Shown here piece after piece: positions 47,860 through 58,404 of a stretch of DNA of 64,000 nucleotides. Below the pieces are notes generated by a model, which ran no database searches, was not told the origin of the DNA, and saw only the letters and a list, made by a program, of their open reading frames with translations. Origin of the DNA: Kappaphycus alvarezii (Eukaryota; Rhodophyta; Florideophyceae; Gigartinales; Solieriaceae); the NCBI GenBank assembly GCA_002205965.3, contig NADL03000478.1:1327001-1391000 (forward strand), written 5' to 3'. The position numbers and the translations under genes were made by a program. Every line of letters begins with the position of its first letter. Position 1 is the first letter of the stretch.

Positions 47860-49390
47860 TCCTCCAATCGTCGAGTGTCTGAAGGCGTGACAGTCGGTCG
47901 GCGAAACGGTTGACTGCCGAGGGCAGTACTGTGATTCGATGGTGATCCCGAGTTTGAGAAGCAAGCGGTGTAGCGAACGGAGCTCTCTCATTAAGGGCCG
48001 AGACTTGGTGGTCATCGCATTGAGTATCGATACCACCGCCTGATTGTCCTCCCAAATCTTGAGATGAGTCCCGTTCTTCAGCAACGACGCGAAGGCCCGA
48101 ATATTGTCCGTGACGGCCCGTAGTTCCAAGAAAGTTATTGGCTTGACTCGCAGTACGGGGTCCCAGAGTCCGCGAGCCTCCCAACAACCCTGTACCCCTG
48201 GCCTCAGATCCGATCCCAATGTTCCTCCCTGTCCGACTCCCGTCGACGCGTCTGAGTGTAGGGCCAATGTTGGCTGTGGGTAGCGATAGGCCTTTCTGGA
48301 GGATTGGTAGTGAGGTCCCTCCAGAAGCGCAGGTCCCGAAGAGCGGCGTGTAGAAGCCTCACGCGTTTCCCCGTCTTGCTCAGATTCGTCTTGAGAGACT
48401 CGTAAATTGATCGAGTGTAGAACCGGGCGAGGGGCATAGCGAGCGAGCATGAGATAGCGACGCCTGCGAAGTGGCGTAGCAGTGATACGTCGACTAGTCG
48501 GCGATTGCGGCGTGCTTGGCGTAATAGTTGCCGGGCAATACCTCGCAACTTTTCCATCCTTCGAGCCGTAATCCCAAAAACTAGACGGTCTGTATCGATT
48601 AGAAATCCCAAATGCTCGATCTGCCTCGTTCCTTCCCAGTGACCTTTGTCCTCCTTTCTCTGAAGTCCACACGAGCGGAGCAGAGAATCGATCTGTCGGC
48701 GGGCCTTGTTGAGGCGTGAAGGACGGTTTAGAGCCACCAAGAAGTCGTCCATGTAGGGATGGATTCGGAGACGTAAGGTTTCCCGGACATATTGAACGAA
48801 AGGTCGCATGAACTTGATGAAGTAGGCGGGAGAGAGTTTCCATCCGAAAGGGAGGGCAACACAGCGAAAGTAGCGATGGTCTACTTTGAACACGAACCAA
48901 TTTCGAATATCGGGGTGTAGACGGAAATGGTGGTAACCTTTGGCGATATCGAAAGAAAACATCATGTCGGATTTCTGGAGGTCCAGTGCGAATCCTTCTA
49001 ATGTTTCCATGCGAACGGGGATATCCCGAAATAGGGTAGATTGCCGAGAAAGATTGACCACGAGCCGCTTCTTTTCCGCTGAAGTTGTCACAAAGGCGTT
49101 GGAGATAGGGAAGCCAGCTTGGTGTAAGGAAAGAGCGGTCGACTCGAGATTTCTTCGTAACTGCGACGGTGGAGCGCATCCGATATTGCTGAATCGAAGA
49201 ATTCCCGGTCTTGGGGATCGATGGGGATTTGAGGGAGTTGGAATTTTGTGCGTGAAAGGGAGGTTGTGATGGGTTTTTCGTAGACCCCAAACCGTAAAGC
49301 GCGGACGAGGAATTTCGAGGCGCCGAGGGTTTCGGCCCAGAAGGGAGCGGCGCACTGGGTATTGCGCCAGAGGACGTGGGACATAGGGAC
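47860..49390 (-). mobile_element. RT and RNase H part of the DIRS-like element
   Basis: The RT core reads FSFDIAKGYHHFRLHPDIR near 48950, VALPFGWKLSPAYF near 48855 and YMDDFLVAL near 48755, typical of DIRS-group RT. RNase H follows, with LALHSDASTGVGQGG near 48250 and a second acidic block WEDNQAVVSIL near 48060. It is part of the fossil element above and is mostly whole. Confidence 0.88.
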
Positions 49391-49419
49391 AGAAAGAAAG
49401 AGTCGCGGAGGCGACGTCT

Positions 49420-50259
49420 TTAGTTGGACTTAGAGTCCTTGGAACCTTTTCCGGACTGATTCTTGCGAGGTCGAGAGCCTTGAGCGGCCTGTTTGTTGAA
49501 CTCCTTAGCGTATGCCTGGGAGCGCAATTCAGCGAACTTGGCCTTAGTTGAGCGATAGAGCTCAGAAGAATACGGGTAGTCGTCTTCACGAAGGTAACGC
49601 TGGAGCAGGATGGCTTCGGACTTTCCGGACTCGACAGAGTCAGTGAAGAAGTCGGTCCGTTCCAGAACGCGGCTGTAAGTGGCCTCCAAGTAGTGGTGTA
49701 GAACAGAGAAGAACTCAGTAGCGGCTGAGATGTCTTTGTTCTGGAGGGCCTCGGTGACCCGGTGAGCGCAGGCGATGGCGGTCTCACAGTTGTGCCCAAC
49801 GTTCCAGAGTACTTCCGCTTCCCACCCGTCACGAACGTCAGCGGCCTTGATGCGACCGAAAAGACCTTCTGGTTCCGGAATGAACCTCTTGGCGGGATAG
49901 GGAGCGACGGAGCTAGGACGCTGGTACTTGTTGAGTTTGCCGACCTCAGCGTATTCCTGGCGGGTAGCGAGTGTGTCGGCAACTGCGGTTGCAGAGGGCG
50001 TGGGCAGTGTGAACTGAAGAACGCCCGTTTTGTAAGCCTCAGCGGCAGTTGAGGGCTTGACGGTAGGATCAGATACCGGTGGATCTGAATCGGCGGCGGC
50101 GGCGGGCTCTGCGGCAGGAGGGTTCGACGGTCCAGCGGAAGCTTGGAGCAAGTTGACAATCTGCGAGAGCTGGGTTTCGATGCCGGTGACCTTGTTCTCG
50201 AGGGTATGGAGGCGAGAAGCGTCGGACTGCGAGGATTCAGAGGAGGTGGCATGGGACAT
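49420..50259 (-). mobile_element. Gag-like part of the DIRS-like element
   Basis: A 279-codon minus-strand frame starts MSHATSSESSQSDASRLHTL just inside the 5' repeat. It has a predicted short coiled segment (LENKVTGIETQLSQIVNLL), an Ala/Pro-rich linker, a folded middle (including YPAKRFIPEPEGLFGRIKAA) and a basic Ser/Lys tail. Position and layout match the first ORF of YR retroelements. It overlaps another long open minus-strand frame that belongs to the same element. Confidence 0.75.
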
Positions 50260-50320
50260 GGTTGATGTGCAAGTGTGATAGTCGACCTAGACAGATTCGT
50301 CTGGAGCTGGTTCGAGGGAT

Positions 50321-50643
50321 GAGAACAAGCGACGACTTGAGGAACCAGAAGTTGCGCTAGAGGTTTTCAAGTTGGCGGTTATATAGCCCTGTTGAACCGG
50401 TCTTGATCGTGGTCCAAGTCCCCTTGCGCAAGCGGTACGGCTGCTACGTAGAAACCAGGAAGCATATGCGGCCGCGGCAGCGAGTGTAGGGTGTACAACG
50501 GTAAGCTGCCTACGTGGCCTTCCTAAAAGGTGCTTACAGTCAATTGATGCAACCGTGACCGCGTGACTTATCCGGAGTGGCAGATCAAGGCCACGTTCAA
50601 CCCCCCTTATCATATTCACCCATAATTTTCCAATTAAAGTACC
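50321..50643 (-). repeat. DIRS-like element direct repeat, 5' copy
   Basis: Identical to 46052-46374. It lies about 60 bp upstream of the gag-like start and would carry the promoter of the minus-strand element. Confidence 0.95.
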
Positions 50644-50895
50644 ATATTGTGATTCGTCAACAGGCTGGTAGAGAAGTGCAACGTTCAAGGCCACTAAAAT
50701 GAGCCAGCTTTGGAGGGGGAGGCAAACATCTGCATGTTGCGGACTGCGACCAATCACTCAAGCTTCACACGTGGACCAAATGGCATAGCTCAGCTTTTGA
50801 TAAAGCCGACGTGACACCTTCGCCTTTGAGCTTTCAACACGGGCCGCGATGACAGCTGCGTACTCGTCGACCACCTTAAATGTGGTCCCTGACGG

Positions 50896-51693
50896 TCATC
50901 CCAGGGAGTTGAAGGCTAGCGGCACAAAATGCCATCCGACTTGCCGCCGTCCAGGTAAAGCTTGGCCAGGAATGGCGGCCAATTCCTGGCCAAGCTTCAC
51001 CTGGTTGGTCGCAAAGTCCCTCAGCTTCCGTCGTTCCGCAGTATTTGCGGCAGCCCGCGCTTCCCGGGCTCCCTTGGAAAGGTAGCACTGTTGGAAACGC
51101 AGGGAGACTGCGATGTCATGCGCTGTAGGAGAAGGGGCGTAGGGTTGTCTGTAGAGGTAGTCGGTGGACGAGGATGTCGGCAGATCGGGCGTCCAGTCCG
51201 GGAAGTAAGTATGGGACTTGGTAGTGGTCGCCGGCTGCAGGGGCTTTGAATAGGTTTTGCCGAGCACTTTTGCCACTGCTTGGTGGCGGTTCTTCCGGTC
51301 GAGATCTTTTATTGCAAATGTCAGTGGCATGGTCACCGGGGTGGTCCATGGGAGTCTTGCTTTTCGCGCAAAGAAGCGCGGCAGTTTCAGCAAAGAGCGG
51401 AACTCCCGAGGACGCAGCATTACCGAGAACATGTCGTGGTAGATGTGGGTGACTACAGACGGATGGGCAGTGAAGAAAGCCGCGGCAGGTGTATCCGAAA
51501 AAGCGTGACGGCGGATCCGTTGGCGAATCTCCAGTTCTGAGTGCGATGCGGGATTCGGGAATCGGGAGCAGTCATCGTCTTTCCAGAAGAATTTAGCGGA
51601 CGACTCGCACCATGCCTGATATAGGATACTGTTTGTAGTATCAGGCTTTGACGCGAGGGTGGCCGCTGTAGTTGGCGAGTTTGCATGTTGCAC
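50896..51693 (-). CDS. Hypothetical 265-aa protein, unknown
   Basis: The longest open frame outside the recognised elements, on the minus strand. It starts MQHANSPTTAATLASKPDTT at 51693. The N-terminal half contains FWKDDDCSRFPNP, and the middle has TAHPSVVTHIYHDMFSVMLR followed by a basic stretch (PRFFARKARLPW). The C-terminal part has an Arg/Ala-rich helix-like segment (KGAREARAAANTAERRKLRD). No known domain was recognised. It lies just downstream of, and on the same strand as, the LINE fragment at 51785-52780 and might be part of a retroelement or host gene relic. A 23-bp-arm hairpin lies inside its 3' end. Confidence 0.4.
   Translation of the reverse strand: MQHANSPTTAATLASKPDTTNSILYQAWCESSAKFFWKDDDCSRFPNPASHSELEIRQRIRRHAFSDTPAAAFFTAHPSVVTHIYHDMFSVMLRPREFRSLLKLPRFFARKARLPWTTPVTMPLTFAIKDLDRKNRHQAVAKVLGKTYSKPLQPATTTKSHTYFPDWTPDLPTSSSTDYLYRQPYAPSPTAHDIAVSLRFQQCYLSKGAREARAAANTAERRKLRDFATNQVKLGQELAAIPGQALPGRRQVGWHFVPLAFNSLG
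50951..51004. repeat. Hairpin with 23-bp arms
   Basis: Arms 50951-50973 and 50982-51004 are reverse complements with one mismatch. The inner 16 bp (aagcttggccaggaat) pair perfectly around an 8-nt loop (ggcggcca). The sequence lies within the 3' end of the 265-codon minus-strand frame. Confidence 0.85.
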
Positions 51694-51784
51694 CTGTACA
51701 TTTCTTTGCTAAATAATCCCGTATACCAGGTGACGACACTGCGGCGCTCGTGGTGCGATGACGAACAACCCCCGTGAGGTATGA

Positions 51785-52780
51785 TGGCGGCTAGCGATGA
51801 AAACGCTCGTTGACATAATGGGCATTCTCAGCAGAGGGGACACCGCGGAAATCAAAGGCGAGGGGTTGTAATTGGAAAGGAGGGTCGCTCCGAGGGCATC
51901 CGGAGGCTAATTGCGCGACGTGCCAGCTTGCGGTCGAGGTCGCCAATCTTGTCCCAGTGCGCAGAGTCCGCTGTGCACCTGCTATCCGAGCAGCTTTCCT
52001 TAGTGGTCGACTTAAAACGATGCAATAGTGATGCTGCAGGCGAGTGAGCGGGTGGCGGCGGCATGGCATTAGCCAGGGTAAGGACTAATGAATCCCCGGG
52101 ACGGAGATCAGCCCTCGGGATCACGAGCGATGCATCAACCTCGCGGTCGCGGCCAGCCGCACGAATGAAGTATGTGACTAGTGCATTGCGTACGGAGTTG
52201 TGCCGGTGCAGGCAGCCGAATGCAGTGGGGCAGAGGTCTCCTGCATAGTCGCCATGGGTGCCCATGGGCTTGTGGAAGTGCAGGCAGAGGACAGGTGGGG
52301 GTCCTCGTACACAGGGAGGCCGAGGTGCCTGTGGAGAATTACGGACCATTGCGTGTCGGGGATCCGGCAGAAGGAAGCGGATATGCGTAGAAGGCGGCAT
52401 CGGGCCTGTGGCGGAAGGCGAGGCCCCGGATGCAGAGTCGGATGTCTTCGTCACTATGTGGGGATGTGGTAGGGTTGGCATCCCAGTCCGCGTCGTGCCA
52501 GTGGAGGCGGACCCGGGTGTCTTGCTGCACTCTTGTTAGTAGACATTAGGTGTTTTGAAGTGATGCAGCGAAGGCCATAGGGTCAAGGTCTCCAAGAGTG
52601 GCGGGATCGGGTGGCCGGGGATACGGTTGACGAAGGCATGAAGGAGAGGGCGGGCTTGATTGAGGAGCGGACGCCGCTCTCGAGGGCAGGGCAAGTGCAG
52701 AATGTCTGCAGTCCGGGCGGAGGCATATCTGGTGGTGCGTTCGCGAGCGGGGGCAGCTTCGATGAGCACTGGCAAGGCTG
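51785..52780 (-). mobile_element. 5'-truncated LINE, C-terminal region only
   Basis: The minus strand carries the C-terminal signature of algal-type non-LTR retrotransposon proteins. LLHAFVNRIPGHP near 52640 is followed by a Cys/His motif (LHFHKPMGTHGDYAGDLC) leading to HRHNSVRNALVTYFIRAAG, an acidic patch (DREVDASLVIPRADLRPGD), and a tail block AFDFRGVPSAENAHYV near 51815 in a neighbouring frame. No RT core (YADD) lies upstream, as expected for a 5'-truncated insertion. It differs from the full-length LINE at 40949, so it represents a second family. The frame changes at least twice. Confidence 0.65.
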
Positions 52781-54327
52781 GACTCCAGCCTTGGCCAGTG
52801 AAGGCAAAGTTGTTGGTTTTCTCATAGAACTCCCGTTCGAAGAGCTTGCCACGCTGTGGACAAAGATTCTGCTGTCGTGTCGTACTACCTCATCGCTCTT
52901 AAAGTCCTTTACTGGAAACATGACTCCTTGCACTTCTTCATTACCCGTCCCTCGATCCACATTTGAAGCTCCACATGCCATTCTCTGCTCTCCTCCAAGC
53001 CACGAGTCACCCGCCAAGACCCCTCAACTGAACCTCCACACCTTTCCGGTACAACTCAAGAAGCAACCCCTCCCCAAAGTCAACGGATGACGATGTACTA
53101 CCACAATAACGCCGTAATCAACAAACGCCATCTTCGAGTTTATCCTCTTTATCGCTTCTTTCCGCCGGTCGACAAATACCTCTACACTCGAGCCAGACCG
53201 TCCATCCATCTGTCGTCAACAATACTATGCGCTAGTCCGGCACAAGTGTCTACAGCACCTTCCTCACCCTTTGCGGACCGCGTTCTCAGCCATCTTACCT
53301 GCTCCCCTATTCTCTCCTCAACCTTCCTTCTCCACACTCTTAGTCCAATCCTGCAGCCTAGCATTCACCAGTATCAAATTCATGCCGCGCCGTACTTACA
53401 CCCCAACTGCCACAATACTGTACGTCGCACATTTAAACATACAGCTTGCTGGTAGTTACCGCGCCCCTGACACAAACCAAAGTCTTGCTTGTTCCCGCTC
53501 CGCTTCTCCTCGGAAAGATGACCCATACTGTCTTTTCCTTACCGAATATGGAATCAACCTCGTGCGGCTTCACATCTAGGCACCGACGTACCACACAACT
53601 CCAACCACCGATGCTCGTCATCACAAAAAAGCATCCACTTAGCAACCCCCACAAACTACCACTCACAAGATCGAGACAGAGGGTTTGTCAAACCCTCTGT
53701 CACAACGACACTCCTTCCCATGGGGTCCATCCTCTACTCCCACGAGTCAGCCTTGAGCGTCCTCGCATTGCTGTATTCTTTCAAACACCGTCAAAAACTG
53801 CATATGCCCCATCTTCCCCACATACAAACACCTCACGGGGATCCATAGACAAAAAAATCCACCCTTCCAACGCGTACTACCCAATGCCAAACCTGAATCC
53901 TACTCTCAACTCACATGTCCTCCGCTAACTTCCATACAGCGAATACCGTCGATGCAAGCCCTGCACCTGCTTTCCATTCATTCACACGGCATTCCATTCT
54001 CACAGATTCCCAACTCAGCACACAATCCGAAACCATACCACCACCTCGCCCACATTCTACACGTCCTTTCAACCCTGGTCACAACGAATGAAAATTGTCA
54101 CACAACGTCGAGGCCGCCCTTTGCTACCATCAAAGCCTTCGCAGATGGCAACTTCCATCAATCCTCTCCTTCGCCCCAGTAATGTATGCTGTTACCTTGT
54201 CATTGTATTCCAGCGTTTCATTCGTGTAATGCACGCCTCGCAGATCCACTCACATTTGGAAACTGCGCCATCCCCCACCCACGACCTCCACAGCCCGTGC
54301 CATCCTAAGCAAGGCTGCGCAAGGTCC
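52781..54327. other. Stretch without a recognised gene
   Basis: Open frames on both strands, many Pro/His/Ser-rich, with no domain recognised. A block near 53480-53580 has conflicting plausible readings on opposite strands. A 12-bp hairpin (53675-53701) is listed separately. Confidence 0.5.
53675..53701. repeat. Perfect 12-bp stem hairpin with 3-nt loop
   Basis: gacagagggttt, a GTC loop, then aaaccctctgtc. This short, perfect stem has the size of a histone-type or terminator-like RNA stem, but no gene is convincingly placed next to it. Confidence 0.75.
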
Positions 54328-55712
54328 CTACAAACTCAACGACGAGTTCAGCGAGGCCAGTACTGCCTCGCGGTCAAAGACAAACGCGCGGGAAATCTCT
54401 GGATGGGGCTCAGAGTTACCTTTAATCTGCTTCTCCTTCCATTGGACTTGTGCTCCACAACCATAGAGGCACCACAACGGTCCCCACATCATTTACCTTT
54501 GCAGGCAACTGCTTTTCTCTTTTCTTCCGGGCATTCTCCGCGTTTTTGCGCTGCTCCTCGTGAAATCTTCGCTGGTAATGTAAGGTACCGGCCACAGATC
54601 GTCATGTAGCCCTTTCTCCTTTGCAATCCGATCTGTTCTATGACATATTGTCGGAACAAATCGTCCCTTTCTTTATCATTCATCCGAGCACCTCCTGTGT
54701 CACCAAACGTTTTGCGATTGCGTTCTTCCTCGTTCTGCCTGCTTGCCGTTAGATTTGCGTTTATCTTTTCGCGATGACGAAGTCTTCGCTCCCGAGTTCG
54801 CAGAGAACATATTCGCCTCCAAATCCTGCACGGAAATGGCCCGTCGATGGGTAAACCGCTCTGATTGCCATTGCTCTTCGCAGGCTGCATATCAAGTGCG
54901 GGGGTCTGGATTCGCTTCGTCTGTTTTTGTTTTTCGACCCAGGACCGAATCTTTTTTGTGTACGGAGCACTGCCATACTGGGAAAACATGATATTCTGTT
55001 CCCTGACAACACGATTTGGCCCCGTGGACATGAGCGGTATTCTCTGCTGTGTCTTGGCAGCCTTTGGTGTTTCTGGGAGCGCTGATAGAGGAACCCATTT
55101 GATATCGGATATTTCCTTGCGGGTCCTTGTCTGGAACACGGAATCCTGGAACGTCCGTGACGACGAAAATGCGACTGCATCTTCCGCTGGATAATGTGTC
55201 AACATAAAAGGTATCGCAGCTGACCAAGGGGGTAATATCGAAGCCCGTTTCTTCGAAAACTTCTCGAATAGCACAGTCGAGCTCGGTCTCATCCTTTGAG
55301 AGTTTACCCTTTGGAAACCCCCATCGCGCATTGCTACCCCAGGATCTTACCATAAGAACCTTGTCCATTGCCGGATTTAACATGGCAGCACCGCAGGTAG
55401 GAATTTCTTGCTTGTAGGCTTGAAATTGAGAAGTGAGCCTGTCAACATCTTTCTTGTGATGCTCAAGTAATGCAGTGTGACCAAAGATCTTGGCGGCAAA
55501 GTGTTTGAGAGGTAGACGCGGTAGGGAGGGGTCGTATGCGCGATAAAAATCTTCGTAAAACCAGTGAGCGGATTCGATGGCGAAGAAGAGACGCTCAAAG
55601 GATTCGTACTCCACGGCAGGAAGATTGACGAGAAAGCGCATGCACAGGTCATCGAGTACGATGCTGAGGTTTTCAGATGTAGAGGGGAAGTAGAATGCTT
55701 CTTCTTGGACAT
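54328..55712 (-). pseudogene. DCP2: mRNA-decapping enzyme subunit 2 (Dcp2), frame-disrupted
   Basis: Dcp2 removes the 5' cap of mRNA with its Nudix domain in the cytoplasm, committing the mRNA to 5'-3' decay. Box A reads VLDDLCMRFLVNLP and ERLFFAIESAHWFYEDFYRA (55670-55560). The Nudix box GFPKGKLSKDETELDCAIRE continues VFEETG (near 55320-55240) and keeps the REXXEE glutamates. Box B reads KEISDIKWVPLSALPE (near 55115-55070). A low-complexity Lys/Gln-rich linker, a basic coil (HEEQRKNAENARKKREKQLP) and the C-terminal block AFVFDREAVLASLNSSL lead to a stop at 54328. The likely start is the ATG at 55712. The frame changes just after the start, near 55135, near 54845 and several more times towards the C-terminus. 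All catalytic residues are retained and no clear nonsense change is seen, so a working gene with assembly indels is as likely as a pseudogene. Confidence 0.88.
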
Positions 55713-56350
55713 TGTTGTATGTCGGATGATGGTGGTGGAATGAGGTACGGTGTGGGTCTGGTAAAATTGACGCTGAGATGATTAGTACTCAACAGCGTAG
55801 CAGTTATTTCGCTGGTTTGATCGAGCGTCTGAAGGTGAAGGCTGGGGAGCGGGAAATACCGTTCCTCGACGTGATGAAAGAGTTGAAAAGTAGGCGGCGA
55901 TTAAGGCGTTGAAGATGTTCAGCTCAGTGCAAGTTTAACGTTCCCTTCTGGGTTGAAAGAAGAATGTCTCGACGATAGTGTTTGTTGTAGCAGTGGTGAG
56001 AAACGGTAGAGATGACGAGGAAAGATGCAGTGAGTCTGCCTGACCGCGGCTAGCTATAACATGTGATGCAAGAAAGGAAAATCAAATGGAGAACTCGAGC
56101 GACAAAGGAAAACGTGGCTCTGTCTCGGAAAATTCGCAGGATAAAATTTCAACAAATCAGAGCAAAATTCTTTACGGCAGTCTTCGATATTTTAAGGGAA
56201 ATAAAAGAATATCGTATACCTGCGCTGTATAGTATTTCAACTACTGTCCTGGAAATGTCTTTCTCATACTGTAATTGTCATGTACAGTGTAATCACAACA
56301 GCTTTTCAGTATAATCAGGTAGCCAGGTTGTTGGTATTTTCACAGTACAG
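55713..56350. other. Intergenic stretch upstream of Dcp2 and left of the piggyBac-like element
   Basis: No gene was recognised. It includes the expected promoter region of Dcp2, where I see no clear TATA box, and a scatter of GTAC motifs at 56265-56350 just outside the transposon end. Confidence 0.45.
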
Positions 56351-56361
56351 TATATCCCTAA
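56351..56361 (+). repeat. piggyBac-like left terminus (TATA plus inverted repeat)
   Basis: TATATCCCTAA is the exact reverse complement of 60796-60806. Similarity continues weakly inward (CCGCCATTG against TGCCAGAATT). The first four bases would be the target duplication. Confidence 0.5.
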
Positions 56362-56636
56362 CCGCCATTGTTCGATATTTAGATCAGAACCAATTTTTGG
56401 GCTTTTGACGCTTCAAGCCGTGTTGATCCATATTTCGATCACTACGCGTGTAAAGTAAGCCATTTATGAGTGGCTCTGCATCCTCCAGAATGGATTAGAT
56501 CTAGGATATTTTTGTTCCGCTGTAATGCGGAGCTCCCTCCGGTCATAACGGATCTTCAATCAACAAAATCCGATGAGTGGTTCGGAAATGTGCTTCGCAC
56601 CATGCCGACCACTTTTGCATAGTCGCTCTTCCTGTT

Positions 56637-57380
56637 ATGGCCACCAACGTCCCTCCAATCGATGAATTTGAGAACCCCGCTCCTCCCCAAACTCCTCCCA
56701 ACAACCCGCACACCCAACCGGCAGCTACAAAACCAACAACAACAGGAAGGGGGACTAAATCAAAGCGCATCCGCTGCACACTCGCAGCAAATAAATCAGC
56801 CTTCAAGTCGTCAGGACCCCTCAGGGGCTCGTGTTACAGACTCTGTAAGTCCCCACCGCACCAAGGAGAGGTGAGAGGAACGTAACTGGCAGTGGAGGGA
56901 GGGATCGGCATCTGCAAATGCTGAGCAGGATGGATTGGAAGGTGGTGGCCTTGAAGTATCGCTGGATCGAAAGGTCGTGGTCGTGGCGGTGTTTTGACAA
57001 GAGGTGGGCGTGGTGGTGGTAGAGGGCGAGGTGGTGCAGCGGCAAGCAGGGAAGAGCCACTTCAGCAAGCGGATCAAGGGGAAGAGGTGGAAGGGCATCA
57101 GCTGCATCAGGGGGCAGCAATATAGGGAGAAGAAGAGGAAGGGGACGGTCTAATGTGTGTCGGGGGGGTAGAAGGTATGAAGATCCTAGCAAAGGATGGA
57201 GGTTGAGCTCCGATGCTTGTAAAAGCTTTCAATGGAGACGGACTTTACGGGAATATTCATTTCAGACAGAGTTAGGACGTATTGTACAAACGCAGTTAGG
57301 AACTTGGAAGTAGAGAGACGTGTTCGTGGGATCTCAACAACAAGAGCTGGAGTAACTTTTTGCTGGTAGATGGTTTTTTA
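56637..57380 (+). CDS. Possible N-terminus of the piggyBac-like transposase
   Basis: An ATG at 56637 opens MATNVPPIDEFENPAPPQTP, a proline/threonine-rich disordered sequence that closes at about 56885. Between 56885 and 57370 the plus strand is Gly/Arg/Val-rich in several frames (RGGRGGGRGRGGAAA in one), without a clear single path. Disordered N-termini are common in piggyBac transposases. That these segments are exons or frames of the same protein is inference from position. Confidence 0.35.
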
Positions 57381-58404
57381 TGCAGCTGATGCGATGGTTG
57401 AATGAGTTTATCAGGCAAAAGGATCTTAGGCGACAGAAAATTACTATGTCGGACATATACAGCTACGTTGCCATCCTGTTTTGTCCCATGCCTTCAATTT
57501 GGGATTTGAAAGCACTATTAATTTGCTTGCGCGTTTTGGAAACGTAACACACTCATTGGAAAGAGTGCGCTTCATTTCAGAGAATGTGAAGGCTTATTCG
57601 CCAACAGGAAGGGGAGATGATGGAGCGGTAAGATGCTTGTCGCAAAGGGATCAAACACGTCAATTGTCTGAGTTTGAGAACTTGGATTTCCGAGAGAGGA
57701 AAGTTTTTTCCTCCCCGCTTCAGCTTCTGATGACACTTGATGATGAATTATTTGGAACGAGAGCATCCGATAATCAGGTTAAGACACTCAGTAATAGAAA
57801 GGCAGACAGGGAGGGACATTCAGCCGATTTGCTGGCTGACTCATTGTTCAGGATAGTTTTTGCTATGCGATACAGGCGGCGTGGTGAGGTTCAAGTTGAT
57901 TCTGTTAGAATGCTCTTCTCACAGGTGATTGATGGGCGAGGAGAGGAGTCCTTGAGCAGTTGTATTGTCACCACAGATCGTGTTTATGGGAAGGAGTCTT
58001 TCATGCAGCTCTTGTTAGAGTTTAGAGTTGCATCGGCCTTCGTAATGTCCGACCAATTCTTGCGAGCACATCCATTTGTTGTGGCTTCTTTCTTTAATCC
58101 TTCAAGGGGAGATTTGGATGAAAATGAAGATGTGGGGGATGAAAACGAGTTGGTTACTGGTAGTGAGGTTGCGCAGGATCAAGTGGCGACTGAACCAGGT
58201 AGTAGTGATCAAGCTACAGTGACCCCCGAACAGGGGCTGGCTTCTTCATCCGGTAGGACGGAGCAAGAACTTGATTTTGGCAGGAGAAAGGAGTTTGTCA
58301 TTAATGACAAGTTTGCGCTGGGGCCAGCTTCATGCTTTGCTACAAAGTTTGCTGGAGCTAATGGGCGTCGGTTTGGGCAAAAAAAATGGCAGCTGTCGCT
58401 GTGA
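57371..58404 (+). CDS. piggyBac-like transposase, DDE core part 1 (Asp1 and Asp2)
   Basis: The path begins MQLMRWLNEFIRQKDLRRQK (from 57380) and continues after a frame change near 57480 as FNLGFESTINLLARFGNVTH. It then reaches LDDELFGTRASDNQVKTLSN. The first catalytic Asp is in LLADSLFRIVF (codon 57838-57840), equivalent to the piggyBac MMCDSG block. The second is in IVTTDRVYGKESFMQLLL (codon 57976-57978), equivalent to ITCDNWFTS. An acidic Asp/Glu-rich linker follows. This part closes at 58404 just after an eight-A run (58379-58386), where the next frame begins. The function would be cut-and-paste excision and integration. Confidence 0.8.

Larger units (their letters stand above)
46052..50643 (-). 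mobile_element. DIRS-like tyrosine-recombinase retroelement (young fossil)
   Basis: Read on the minus strand the order is: a 323-bp direct repeat, gag-like protein, RT, RNase H, tyrosine recombinase, and a second 323-bp direct repeat. Presence of a tyrosine recombinase and absence of a DDE integrase define the YR retroelements (DIRS, Ngaro, PAT). Direct terminal repeats fit the Ngaro/PAT branch better than DIRS itself. The two repeats are identical base for base, so the copy is recent. It looks nearly whole, with perhaps two to four breaks in the coding part. A possible further 3' segment reaches to about 45300. Confidence 0.88.

Noticed and set aside
48940-50278. Plus-strand frames across the DIRS-like element
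   Set aside because: Antisense shadows of the gag-like and RT parts.
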